Shown here: positions 1 through 7,496 of the stretch, in pieces
How the letters are laid out: each line of letters starts with the position of its first letter
Position numbering within the stretch: the first letter of the stretch is position 1
DNA from: Agromyces salentinus
Lineage (GTDB): Bacteria > Actinomycetota > Actinomycetes > Actinomycetales > Microbacteriaceae
Reading direction: 5' to 3'
Assembly (NCBI RefSeq): GCF_009749395.1
Contig: NZ_WBIR01000003.1
Coordinates: 124,001 to 188,000 of the forward strand
DNA length: 64,000 nucleotides
Notes under the pieces: model-generated
What the model saw: only the letters and a program-made list of their open reading frames with translations
The model's database searches: none
What the model was told of the DNA's origin: nothing
Made by a program: the position numbers and the translations under genes

Positions 1-455
1 AGTCGCTCTACCTGGCCGCGGGCAACATCCACGCCTACCTCGAGGGCCTCGGCATCGAGCTCATGGCTGCGAGCGACAACGTCCTGCGCGGCGGGCTCAC
101 GCCCAAGCACATCGACGTCGACGAACTGCTCGAGGTGCTCGACTTCACGCCCATCGCACCGCCTCGCCTCGAGCCCGAGCGGCTCGGCGCCGGCGTCGCG
201 GTGTTCCGCCCCGACGTTCCGGACTTCGTGCTGTACCGCATCGAGCCCGCGTCGGCACCGGATGCCGCGACGACGCCGATCGCGCTCGACGGCCCGGCGA
301 TCGTGCTGGCCGAAGGCGCGAGCGTCGAGGTCCGCGGCGTGTCGGGCGCGGCATCCGTCGCCCGAGGCGAAGCGCTCTACGTCACGCCCGACGAGGCACG
401 GCTCACGGTGACCGGCGACGGCGTCGCCTGGATCGCGACGACCGGCCCTGCCTGA
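1..455 (+). CDS. manA: Mannose-6-phosphate isomerase, 3' part
   Basis: This is the last ~150 codons of a type I phosphomannose isomerase; the 5' end lies left of the window and the frame is open from base 3. The enzyme interconverts fructose-6-P and mannose-6-P and so feeds GDP-mannose for glycan synthesis. The visible start reads GNIHAYLEGLGIELMAASDN followed by VLRGGLTPKHID, which is the family signature around the active-site His and Arg. The rest is the C-terminal beta-rich domain. A manA next to whiB2 and manB (phosphomannomutase at 12855) is the standard actinobacterial arrangement, although here polysaccharide genes sit in between. Confidence 0.9.
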   Translation, partial: SLYLAAGNIHAYLEGLGIELMAASDNVLRGGLTPKHIDVDELLEVLDFTPIAPPRLEPERLGAGVAVFRPDVPDFVLYRIEPASAPDAATTPIALDGPAIVLAEGASVEVRGVSGAASVARGEALYVTPDEARLTVTGDGVAWIATTGPA

Positions 456-545
456 GCCGTCCGCTCCAGTTACTACTGGGACCCCTCGTCATCCCTCGGG
501 CACTGCCGCTCGTTCGACGTGACCGGGAAGGCGCGGCGGCTCGGG

Positions 546-551
546 TAGGGT
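546..551 (+). promoter_or_regulatory. -10 hexamer TAGGGT, leaderless type
   Basis: TAGGGT lies 6 nt before the GTG at 558, with no Shine-Dalgarno sequence between them. This spacing predicts that transcription begins at or next to the start codon. No convincing -35 is seen. Confidence 0.45.
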
Positions 552-557
552 GAGCGC

Positions 558-1616
558 GTGCCTCGTCTGAACAACTTCGACGCGATGCGGATCGCCGCAG
601 CGCTAGCCGTGATCGTCGGTCACGGATTCGAGCTGACCGGGGCCGGAGCAGCGCCGAGGGTGCTCGGCGTGCCGATCCACGTGCTGGGCGTGCAGGTCTT
701 CTTCGTCATGAGCGGGTTCCTGATCACGACGAGCTGGTTGCGGACGCCTTCGCCGCTCGCGTTCTTCCGCAACCGCGCGCTCCGGATCTTCCCCGGCCTG
801 GTGGTCGTCGTGCTGTTGACGGTGTTCGTGCTCGGTCCGCTCGTGACAACACTCAGTGTGCCGCAGTATTTCGCGGAGCCTCGCACTTGGAGATACCTGC
901 AGAACATCCTGCTCTGGCCGCAGTTCGATCTGCCCGGCGTCTTCCTCAATGTGCCGCACCCCGGCTCGGTGAACGGGTCTCTCTGGACACTGCCGGTCGA
1001 GTTCGCCTGCTACATCGCGGTGCCGGTCCTCCTCGCATTCACGCGCTGGCGGTTCGCCGCCGTGATCGCGTTCGCCGTGGCCGGGGTCCTGATCGACCAG
1101 TTCATCCTGAACCCGCTGATCGTCTGGGGCACGTCCCTGCAGAAGGGGGCGGACCTCTTCACCTTCTTCGCGGCCGGCATGCTCGTCGCCCTGTTGGGTC
1201 GGCGCGTCCTCCGACTCGACATCGCGATCGCCGCACTGGCCGCGCAAGTGCTGATCGCTGCCGCGTTCAATCCCATCGTCTCGCGGTGGGCGCTCTGGGT
1301 GACCCTGTCCTACGTGGTCCTGGCATTCTGCATGACCTCCACGCCGTACCTGCGTCGCGCCGCCCGCTTCGGAGATCTCTCGTACGGCCTCTACATCTAC
1401 GCGTTCCCGATTCAGCAGCTGACCGTCAGCGCATGGCCCGGATTACCGTTCGTCGCAAACCTCCTCGTGGTCATCACGCTCACCGCTGGGGCGGCGTTCG
1501 CGTCATGGCATCTCGTGGAGAAGCACGCCCTCCGGCTCAAGGCGAGACCTCGGTCGCGCACCATCGCGCCGCTGCCTGCAGAGGGCGCGGCAGCCTCGAT
1601 GGACCACGCGCACTAG
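558..1616 (+). CDS. Acyltransferase 3 family membrane protein (OafA/YrhL-like)
   Basis: A 352-residue polytopic membrane protein of the acyltransferase-3 family, which O-acetylates or otherwise acylates surface sugars. The N-terminus NNFDAMRIAAALAVIVGHG carries the conserved Arg and His of the first helix, and VFFVMSGFLIT near residue 50 is a family hallmark. Several further hydrophobic segments follow to about residue 330. The GTG start is chosen because the family N-terminus begins there and a TAGGGT -10 lies 6 nt upstream. It lies in a polysaccharide patch with two glycosyltransferase genes and galE, so an acyl decoration of a cell-wall or capsular glycan is likely. The substrate cannot be told from sequence. 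Confidence 0.85.
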   Translation: MPRLNNFDAMRIAAALAVIVGHGFELTGAGAAPRVLGVPIHVLGVQVFFVMSGFLITTSWLRTPSPLAFFRNRALRIFPGLVVVVLLTVFVLGPLVTTLSVPQYFAEPRTWRYLQNILLWPQFDLPGVFLNVPHPGSVNGSLWTLPVEFACYIAVPVLLAFTRWRFAAVIAFAVAGVLIDQFILNPLIVWGTSLQKGADLFTFFAAGMLVALLGRRVLRLDIAIAALAAQVLIAAAFNPIVSRWALWVTLSYVVLAFCMTSTPYLRRAARFGDLSYGLYIYAFPIQQLTVSAWPGLPFVANLLVVITLTAGAAFASWHLVEKHALRLKARPRSRTIAPLPAEGAAASMDHAH

Positions 1617-1830
1617 CGCGGACTACTGACGCCGCGGTGGGCGCTGGGACACACTGCTGTTCCGGCGAACCGCCCCCTGTGTATTCTTGAACGGCCGCGA
1701 GCGGAGCCACCTCGGAGGGTCGCCGGCGTCAGCTGGGCTGCTCGTGATTCTGCCGGTCCCGGTCCCGTTCATTCGCACTCGTCGCTGGCTGGTGAATCGG
1801 CGGTTTGACGAAGAGAGACAGGAGGCGCAC

Positions 1831-3237
1831 ATGATCCGGGACGTCCGGACCCTCGCGGCGAGAGTCGTAGGCGAACTCCGGGCGCTGGGCGGCACGGCGT
1901 TGCTTCCGGTGCGAATGGCCAAAGGTCGCCGTATGGCCCGTGCCGTGGCTCGTCACGAGAGACGAGACGGCTGGGTCTCGGTGATCATGCCGACCCGGGA
2001 TGTGGGTCGCTATATCGACGCATGCCTGCGATCCCTCCTCGGACAGGGGTACTGGCGCATCGAGGTCGTGGTCGTCGATGACGGTTCAACGGACGGCACA
2101 CGTCGAAAGCTCGCGAGGTGGCAACGCCGTGATAGCAGGGTCCACGTCCTCGACATAGACGTGGCGGATCCGAATGCCGCTCGCAACCATGGCATCGAAC
2201 ACGCTCGCGGCGAATACCTCACCTTCCTCGACGGCGACGACGTGTTGCTGGCCGGGGCCTACCGCGACCTCGTCGGGAGCCTCGAGCGCTCGGGCTCGGA
2301 CTTCGCGGTCGGCTCATATGATCGCCTTGACCGTCGGCGTCGCAGCCCGGCGGCATTCTGGATCGACGAGGCCCATCACGTCGGAAGGGCGGGCACCACG
2401 CTGGCGGAGCATCCCGCGATCATGGTGAACGCCGTGCAGTGGAGCAAGGTATATAGGCGAGGGTTCTGGGATGCCGCCGAGATGCGGTTTCCCGAAGGCG
2501 GTCACTTCCAGGACCAGATCGTGAGCGCGAAGGCGTACTCGCGGGCCGTGGCCTTCGATGTTCTCCAGCGCAAGACCGTCTCCTGGCGGATCCGGCACGA
2601 CGGCACATCCATGACGCAGCAAGTCGTGCTTCCTCGGCAGATCGCGGACCGCTTCGCCACCACCTTCGCGGCGCTCGAGATCCTCGAGGAGGAAGCGAGC
2701 CCCGAACTCAGCACCGCCCGCCTCATCCAGTACCTCTCCAACGACATCGCCATTGCGGCGGCGCAACTGCCGGGGATGGGCGACGAAGCGTACGACGCGC
2801 TGAGACGGGGTCTTGAACGGCTGGCGCCTCCGCTGGAGCGGGACGACGTGTGGCATCAGGTGCCCGCCGAATCGAAGGTCCTCTACGCGCTCATCCTTGC
2901 CGGAGACGAGCCTCGTGCGCGTGCATACATCACGCTCGGCGGGCTGGACCTGCTGCGACATGAGCTCGTCTCGATCGAATCGGCACACTACGTTCGGCTG
3001 CCGTTCTGGTCGGATCCCAGCGTCGAGCTCCCCAGGGAGTGGTTCCGTGCCGCCCCGCGAGAGTTGCGGGCTTTCGCACACCACACCGGGGTGCTGCCGG
3101 GGGTCGAGGAGGCCCCGGTCGTCGGAGCGGACGCGACGTGGCCGACCGGATCGGTGCCGCGTTCGTTGCGCTCCGGTGGCGGAGAAGCCGCGGCCCCGGC
3201 ACGGGCCGAGCAGGCACACGAGATCATCGCCGACTAA
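1831..3237 (+). CDS. Family 2 glycosyltransferase, 468 aa
   Basis: A cytoplasmic GT-A glycosyltransferase. The catalytic domain runs from about residue 48 to 240: VSVIMPTRDVGRYI opens the fold, VVVDDGSTDGT (81-90) binds the nucleotide, NAARNHG (115-121) and LDGDD (133-137) supply the metal-binding acidic cluster, and QDQ (227-229) matches the usual catalytic-base region. The last ~200 residues are helical and are shared only with the next gene, its paralogue. ATG 1831 is preferred over an upstream TTG at 1687 because AGGAGG at 1820-1825 sits just before it. By eye the gene is less GC-rich than the neighbours, which may mean transfer. The sugar donor and acceptor are unknown; polymer or teichoic-type chain synthesis is possible. 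Confidence 0.85.
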   Translation: MIRDVRTLAARVVGELRALGGTALLPVRMAKGRRMARAVARHERRDGWVSVIMPTRDVGRYIDACLRSLLGQGYWRIEVVVVDDGSTDGTRRKLARWQRRDSRVHVLDIDVADPNAARNHGIEHARGEYLTFLDGDDVLLAGAYRDLVGSLERSGSDFAVGSYDRLDRRRRSPAAFWIDEAHHVGRAGTTLAEHPAIMVNAVQWSKVYRRGFWDAAEMRFPEGGHFQDQIVSAKAYSRAVAFDVLQRKTVSWRIRHDGTSMTQQVVLPRQIADRFATTFAALEILEEEASPELSTARLIQYLSNDIAIAAAQLPGMGDEAYDALRRGLERLAPPLERDDVWHQVPAESKVLYALILAGDEPRARAYITLGGLDLLRHELVSIESAHYVRLPFWSDPSVELPREWFRAAPRELRAFAHHTGVLPGVEEAPVVGADATWPTGSVPRSLRSGGGEAAAPARAEQAHEIIAD

Positions 3238-3290
3238 CCGACTCCCACGCGAGCAGGGAGTCAGGTCGCTCACGCGAAACGTTCGTGTTG

Positions 3291-3296
3291 TATGTT
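3291..3296 (+). promoter_or_regulatory. -10 hexamer TATGTT, leaderless type
   Basis: TATGTT is followed after exactly 6 nt by the GTG at 3303. It implies that the decayed glycosyltransferase has its own promoter rather than depending only on read-through from the gene ending at 3237. Confidence 0.4.
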
Positions 3297-3302
3297 GCGC
3301 GC

Positions 3303-4787
3303 GTGAAGACGATGACGGGGCGTGTGCGAGCGTACGTGCAGCGAGCTACGAGACCGCGACCCCGGGGGTTCCTCACGTGGACCATTCGTGGGCGAACGGC
3401 GCGGGACGGCGCCCTCGCGGCCATTCTTCCGCCTGACGAACGCCGAAAGGGCTGGATCTCCGTGATCATCGCTGCGACGGATGCCGCCGGCGACGTTGAG
3501 GCCACGCTGCGATCGGTGCTCACGCAGGACTTTCGGCTGCTCGATGTCGTGGTCGTCGCTCGTGAATCCGTCTGCGGGGTCCGCGAAGGGCCGACTGAAC
3601 GGCGACGGCGCGACCCCCGCGTTCGAGTGCTGGAGTTCGAGGACTCGGACGAAGGCACGGCTCGCCAGTTCGGCGTCCGGCGAACAGGAGGTGAATTCCT
3701 GATGTTCGTGGAGGCCGGTGACGTCCTGCGACCGGGCGCCCTCCGGCTGCTCGTCGACTCGCTCGAGCGCAGCGGCTCGGACTTCGCCATGGGCGGAGGC
3801 GCATCCGAGCACGGCAGGAGGCGCCCAGAGCAACGTCTCGACGGTCGGCGGTCGGCCGGGGAACGCATGACCCCCGTGAACCTGCCCGAAGCAATGGAGT
3901 ACGGCATGCCGTCGGGCGTGCTGTATCGCAGGGAATTCTGGGTTCGCGCGGGACTCTCGATCGGTGACGGGGGCTCCGATGATCTGTCCCTCGGCGCACG
4001 CGCCTTCGCCAGGGCGCGGAGCTTCGACCTGCTCCGCCGGGACACGGTCGCACCTGCGGCGCAGCGCGATCCGCATGGGTTGGCGGTCTCGGCAACGGCG
4101 ACCGCCGACCGCTTCCGGGAGCTGTTCGAGGCGCTCGACATCCTCCGGCGGGAAGCAGGGGAGGAGGTCGCGCGGCACCGGCTCGTCCAGTTCCTCGGCA
4201 ACGAGGTCGCGCGCATGGCGTCGCGGCTCCCCGACATGGATGAGACGGCCTACGACGTCTTCGCCTCTGGGCTCGCGCGTCTCGCGCCTCCCGAAGGACG
4301 TCGCGAGGTCTGGGATGACGTGTCCGCGGCACCGAAGGTGCTGTACGCCCTCGTCCTCGCCGACGACGAGGCGCGGGCGAGGGCGTTCGTGGATCGCAGC
4401 GGCCTCGAGGTGCTCCGGCACCGGATGGTGGGGCTGGCCGGAGCCGCATACGTCTGCCTGCCGTACTGGGGCGACGCCGCCGCATCCGTGGACGTGGGGT
4501 GGTTCCGCGCCTCCCCGCGGGACCTGCGCGCCTTCGAACGCCACGGCGTTCCGCCCGTCACGGCTCGTCGGGAACCGCACCAGGTCGCGCTCCGCACCGG
4601 GATGGCGGCGCCGGATGGCGAGGGGTCAGGCGGAGCGGGCGACCGCGAGCTCATTCGACCCCGCGCCGGCGCGCACGCCGAAGAGCCGGCGGTACGCGGT
4701 CGGAGTCGTCTGCAGGACCTTGACGAAATGGTGCCGCATCACGGCCGCGGCGCCGAACCCCGTCTCGCGGGCGATCTCCTCGAGTGA
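3303..4787 (+). CDS. Degenerate family 2 glycosyltransferase paralogue
   Basis: A 494-residue homologue of the preceding protein along its whole length; for example SLERSGSDFA and KVLYAL occur in both, and WFRA-P-LRAF recurs near both C-termini. The catalytic signatures have eroded. The position of VVVDDGST is VVVVARESV (82-90), LDGDD is VEAGD (136-140) with only the last Asp left, and the QDQ block is DDL. It therefore probably lacks transferase activity and may be a partner or scaffold for the active copy, or a gene on its way to loss. The start is GTG 3303, behind a -10 at 3291; ATG 3312 is the alternative. From residue ~441 the frame overlaps the opposite-strand regulator gene for 162 nt, so the last ~54 residues may be a recent extension. 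Confidence 0.7.
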   Translation: MKTMTGRVRAYVQRATRPRPRGFLTWTIRGRTARDGALAAILPPDERRKGWISVIIAATDAAGDVEATLRSVLTQDFRLLDVVVVARESVCGVREGPTERRRRDPRVRVLEFEDSDEGTARQFGVRRTGGEFLMFVEAGDVLRPGALRLLVDSLERSGSDFAMGGGASEHGRRRPEQRLDGRRSAGERMTPVNLPEAMEYGMPSGVLYRREFWVRAGLSIGDGGSDDLSLGARAFARARSFDLLRRDTVAPAAQRDPHGLAVSATATADRFRELFEALDILRREAGEEVARHRLVQFLGNEVARMASRLPDMDETAYDVFASGLARLAPPEGRREVWDDVSAAPKVLYALVLADDEARARAFVDRSGLEVLRHRMVGLAGAAYVCLPYWGDAAASVDVGWFRASPRDLRAFERHGVPPVTARREPHQVALRTGMAAPDGEGSGGAGDRELIRPRAGAHAEEPAVRGRSRLQDLDEMVPHHGRGAEPRLAGDLLE

Positions 4788-5615
4788 GAGGGAGGTCTCC
4801 TCGAGGAGCTGCTGCGCCCGCAGCAACCGTTGGCGGTTGAGCCAGGCGTTCGGGGTCGTGCCCGTCTCGGCACGGAACCGCCGGGCGAACGTGCGCGGCG
4901 ACATGAGGGCCTTGCGCGCGAGGAGGTCGACGGTCAGGTCCTCGTCGAGGTGCTCGAGCATCCATGCGGTGACGGTGGCGAACGAGTCGGTGCGGCACTC
5001 GGGCACCGGGGTCTGGATGAACTGGGACTGGCCCCCGTCGCGCTGCGGCGGGACGACCATGCGACGCGCGACGATGTTTGCGGCGGTCGCACCGAGTTCG
5101 GTGCGGACGATGTGCAGCGCGGCGTCGATGCCCGCTGCCGTGCCCGCGCCGGTGACGATCTTGCCGTCCTGGACGAAGAGGACGTCGGGGTCGACCTCGG
5201 TCTCGGGGAACATCTCGGCCATGAGGTCGGTGTACATCCAGTGCGTCGTCGCCTTGCGGCCGTCGAGGACGCCCGCGTGCGCGAGGGTGAACGCGCCGGA
5301 GCAGACCGAGAGCACCCAGGCGCCGCGATCGACGGCGTGGCGGATCACGTCGAGCACCCGCTCGTCGGGCTCGGTGCCGATGAGCGAGGCCGGCACGGCG
5401 ACGAGGTCGGCCTCGTAGGCGAAATCGAGGTTCTCGTGCACGACCACGTCGAAACCCAGCTTCGTCGAGATCGGGCCGGGGTCGGCGGCGACCACGTGGA
5501 AGTCGAACGTCGGTCCGCCCTGCGCGGACCGGTCGATGCCGAAGACCTCGCAGACCACGCCGAACTCGAAGGGCGCCATCTGAGGGAGGGCGATGCAGGC
5601 GATGCTGTTGAGCAC
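4626..5615 (-). CDS. GlxA-family transcriptional regulator (DJ-1/PfpI plus AraC HTH)
   Basis: A 329-residue regulator. Residues 1-170 form a DJ-1/PfpI-like sensor domain with the nucleophile-elbow Cys in LSVCSGAFTLAHAG (Cys105). Residues ~215-320 are an AraC-type double helix-turn-helix, with the signatures MSPRTFARRFRAETG and IARETGFGAAAVMRHHF. The start is GTG 5615, behind AAGGAG (plus-strand 5621-5626), giving the usual family length. Members of this family control catabolic operons such as those for betaine, carnitine or polyamine derivatives, but no such operon adjoins it here. Its 3' end overlaps the 3' end of the convergent degenerate glycosyltransferase gene. Confidence 0.88.
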   Translation of the reverse strand: MLNSIACIALPQMAPFEFGVVCEVFGIDRSAQGGPTFDFHVVAADPGPISTKLGFDVVVHENLDFAYEADLVAVPASLIGTEPDERVLDVIRHAVDRGAWVLSVCSGAFTLAHAGVLDGRKATTHWMYTDLMAEMFPETEVDPDVLFVQDGKIVTGAGTAAGIDAALHIVRTELGATAANIVARRMVVPPQRDGGQSQFIQTPVPECRTDSFATVTAWMLEHLDEDLTVDLLARKALMSPRTFARRFRAETGTTPNAWLNRQRLLRAQQLLEETSLSLEEIARETGFGAAAVMRHHFVKVLQTTPTAYRRLFGVRAGAGSNELAVARSA

Positions 5616-5654
5616 GGGCTCTCCTTGGCAGGAAATGATCGATTGGTGTCCACT

Positions 5655-5670
5655 CTGCCAGTGTCGGCAG
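5655..5670. promoter_or_regulatory. Inverted repeat CTGCC-N6-GGCAG between divergent genes
   Basis: A 16-bp interrupted palindrome lies between the divergent starts of the GlxA-family regulator (5615) and the small membrane protein (5698). A site here could serve autoregulation. It is short, so chance occurrence in GC-rich DNA is possible. Confidence 0.3.
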
Positions 5671-5697
5671 GATGTCGCAAGACCTAGATTTTCTGCC

Positions 5698-5838
5698 ATG
5701 ACCATTCTCCTTCTCCTCCTCGTCCTCGCCCTCGTCGCCTGGGCGGCCGTCGGCTCCTTCACCGTGGCCGTGCGCGACGGATACCACCGCCTCGGGCTCC
5801 GCGACGACTGGCAGCGCACCCCGGCTAGCATCGACTGA
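5698..5838 (+). CDS. Small single-pass membrane protein, 46 aa
   Basis: The product begins with a leucine-rich transmembrane helix (ILLLLLVLALVAWAAVGSF, residues ~3-21) followed by a short basic tail, VRDGYHRLGLRDDWQRT. No family is recognised with certainty; tails of this RDGY type occur in small actinobacterial membrane proteins. ATG 5698 follows a TAGATT hexamer at 5685-5690 by 7 nt, so a leaderless transcript is plausible. The reading frame stays open further upstream, but nothing there resembles a start signal. It ends 35 nt before galE and may be transcribed with it. Its role is unknown. Confidence 0.55.
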   Translation: MTILLLLLVLALVAWAAVGSFTVAVRDGYHRLGLRDDWQRTPASID

Positions 5839-5873
5839 GGCTGCCGACCGGGAGCGGCCCGGAAAGGCAGGAC

Positions 5874-6842
5874 ATGAGCTGGCTCGTCACCGGAGGCGCC
5901 GGGTACATCGGCGCCCATGTCGTCCGCGCATTCGCGGAGCAGGGCATCGATGCCGTCGTGATCGACGACCTCTCGTCGGGCCGGCGCGGGTTCGTCGCAG
6001 GCGGGACTCCGTTCGTCCAGGGCTCGATCCTCGACGGGCAGCTGCTCGAGTCGACCATGGCCGAACATGACGTGCAGGGCGTCGTGCACCTCGCCGGATT
6101 CAAGTACGCCGGAGTCTCGGTCACCCGACCCCTGCACACCTATCACCAGAACGTCACCGGCACCGCGACGCTCCTCGCCGCGATGGAGCAGTCGGGTGTT
6201 GATCGCATCGTCTTCTCGTCGAGTGCAGCGGTCTACGGCACTCCCGACGTCGACCTCGTCACCGAGCAGACGCCGAAGCATCCCGAGTCGCCGTACGGCG
6301 AGTCCAAGCTCATCGGCGAGTGGCTGCTGGCCGATCAGGCGAAGGCGGCAGGGCTGCGGCACACGAGCCTGCGCTACTTCAACGTCGTCGGCTCCGGCAC
6401 GCCCGACATCTACGACGCGAGTCCCCACAACCTGTTCCCCCTCGTGTTCGACGCGCTGCTCGACGGCCGACGGCCACGCATCAACGGCGTCGACTACCCG
6501 ACTCCCGACGGCACGTGCGTGCGCGACTACATCCACGTGGCCGACCTGGCCGCCGCGCACGTCGTCGCCGCCCGGCGCCTCGATGCGGGTGAATCGCTGG
6601 AGCCCGTCTACAACCTCGGCTCGGGCGACGGCGTGTCGGTCGGCGAGATCATGACGGCCGTCGCCGCGGGCACGGGCATCGCCTTCGAGCCCGAGATCGC
6701 CGCTCGCAGGCCCGGGGATCCGGCGCGCATCGTCGCCTCGGGTGAGCTCGCGGCCCGTGACCTCGACTGGCGCATGCGGCACTCGCTGGCGGAGATGGTC
6801 TCGAGCGCGTGGAACGCACGCCAGGCCGCGTCGGGGGAGTGA
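5874..6842 (+). CDS. galE: UDP-glucose 4-epimerase
   Basis: A 322-residue extended short-chain dehydrogenase that interconverts UDP-glucose and UDP-galactose. It opens with VTGGAGYIGAHVV, the NAD-binding glycine motif. SSSAAVYG supplies the catalytic Ser/Thr region, and YGESK contains the catalytic Tyr-Lys pair. SLRYFNVVG and the C-terminal YNLGSGDGVSV stretch are typical of GalE. The start is supported by GGAAAGG about 5-11 nt upstream. It lies beside glycosyltransferase genes and probably supplies galactose units for envelope glycans. A short GGGCC/GGCCC hairpin (6844-6860) follows the stop. Confidence 0.92.
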   Translation: MSWLVTGGAGYIGAHVVRAFAEQGIDAVVIDDLSSGRRGFVAGGTPFVQGSILDGQLLESTMAEHDVQGVVHLAGFKYAGVSVTRPLHTYHQNVTGTATLLAAMEQSGVDRIVFSSSAAVYGTPDVDLVTEQTPKHPESPYGESKLIGEWLLADQAKAAGLRHTSLRYFNVVGSGTPDIYDASPHNLFPLVFDALLDGRRPRINGVDYPTPDGTCVRDYIHVADLAAAHVVAARRLDAGESLEPVYNLGSGDGVSVGEIMTAVAAGTGIAFEPEIAARRPGDPARIVASGELAARDLDWRMRHSLAEMVSSAWNARQAASGE

Positions 6843-6956
6843 TGGGCCCGCGACCGGCCCGGAGACATCCGCTCAGATCACAACTCGTCAACACCCTCGG
6901 CGTGTCGAGCGCGCGGTGAAGCCTCGATGGCGGGTCGAGGGTTTACGATCTGCGAC

Positions 6957-6985
6957 TTGACTCTCGCGAATTACACCGGTGTAAT
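6957..6985 (+). promoter_or_regulatory. whiB2 promoter: TTGACT-17-TGTAAT
   Basis: A -35 TTGACT (6957-6962) and a -10 TGTAAT (6980-6985) are separated by 17 bp, and each matches consensus at five of six positions. This is the best vegetative promoter in the window. Transcription should start near 6992, giving a leader of about 44 nt before the whiB2 ATG at 7036. Confidence 0.7.
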
Positions 6986-6986
6986 T
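6969..6986. promoter_or_regulatory. 18-bp perfect palindrome over the whiB2 -10 (operator candidate)
   Basis: AATTACACCGGTGTAATT equals its own reverse complement. It fills most of the spacer and all of the -10 element of the whiB2 promoter, so a dimeric protein bound here would block RNA polymerase. An 18-bp perfect palindrome with ten A/T bases is very unlikely by chance in this GC-rich DNA. The binding protein is not known to me; WhiB2 itself or a cell-cycle regulator are options. Confidence 0.6.
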
Positions 6987-7035
6987 GTTCAAGACACACC
7001 CTTCGGGTGGTCGGTACAACTGGGTGGGAGACGAT

Positions 7036-7356
7036 ATGAGCAATCCTGAATATCGTTCTGGAGTACCTGACGATTGGTTCGTCGATCCGGTTCGGCTCGG
7101 CGTTCCTGGGGTTCGTCCGGGGGCCGGCGACGACAATCCGTTGGCATGGCAGAGCGACGCACTGTGCGCGCAGACCGATCCGGAGGCGTTCTTCCCTGAG
7201 AAGGGCGGCTCCACACGAGATGCGAAGAAGATCTGCACGGGCTGCGAGGTGCGGGCGCAATGCCTCGAGTATGCGCTGGGCAATGACGAGCGGTTCGGCA
7301 TCTGGGGCGGCCTCTCCGAACGGGAGCGTCGCAAGCTTCGCAAACGCGCGGTCTGA
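7036..7356 (+). CDS. whiB2: WhiB-family iron-sulfur regulator (WhiB2/WhmD type)
   Basis: A 106-residue Wbl protein. Four cysteines (44, 67, 70, 76) in the C-x22-C-x2-C-x5-C pattern bind a [4Fe-4S] cluster. GIWGG (88-92) is the turn that contacts the vegetative sigma factor, and the basic tail RERRKLRKR binds DNA. WhiB2/WhmD is needed for septation in mycobacteria and streptomycetes (family knowledge). ATG 7036 is chosen over upstream in-frame codons because GGGAG (7025-7029) precedes it. The manA/manB neighbourhood matches the mycobacterial whiB2 locus. Control is likely through the palindrome over its -10. Confidence 0.9.
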   Translation: MSNPEYRSGVPDDWFVDPVRLGVPGVRPGAGDDNPLAWQSDALCAQTDPEAFFPEKGGSTRDAKKICTGCEVRAQCLEYALGNDERFGIWGGLSERERRKLRKRAV

Positions 7357-7375
7357 TCGGTCAGGCTGAGTGAAC

Positions 7376-7402
7376 GGGCGCCACCCCTCGGGGTCGGCGC
7401 CC
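7376..7402 (+). terminator. Hairpin after whiB2
   Basis: GGGCGCC (7376-7382) pairs with GGCGCCC (7396-7402), and the interior ACCCC/GGGGT also pairs, giving a nearly continuous stem about 20 nt past the whiB2 stop. No strong T-run follows, as is common in actinobacteria. Confidence 0.6.
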
Positions 7403-7483
7403 ATTCGCGTCTCCCGCCCTGGCCTTCGACCACGGGATTCATGGCACGCCCGGTGCATTCCGGATGCCGCGACGAGGGCCGCC

Positions 7484-7489
7484 TAGGCT
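7484..7489 (+). promoter_or_regulatory. -10 hexamer TAGGCT, leaderless type
   Basis: TAGGCT is 7 nt before ATG 7497 with no ribosome-binding site between. It supports this start codon over the in-frame ATG at 7464. Confidence 0.45.
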
Positions 7490-7496
7490 TGCCCCG

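Noticed and set aside
1687..1830. In-frame TTG extension of the family 2 glycosyltransferase
   Set aside because: A textbook AGGAGG precedes ATG 1831, and the extension shows no family-like sequence.
558..6842. Recent genomic island carrying the polysaccharide genes
   Set aside because: Somewhat lower GC and interruption of the usual manA-whiB2 neighbourhood hint at transfer, but no boundary repeats, tRNA or mobility genes are visible, so it is not annotated as an island.
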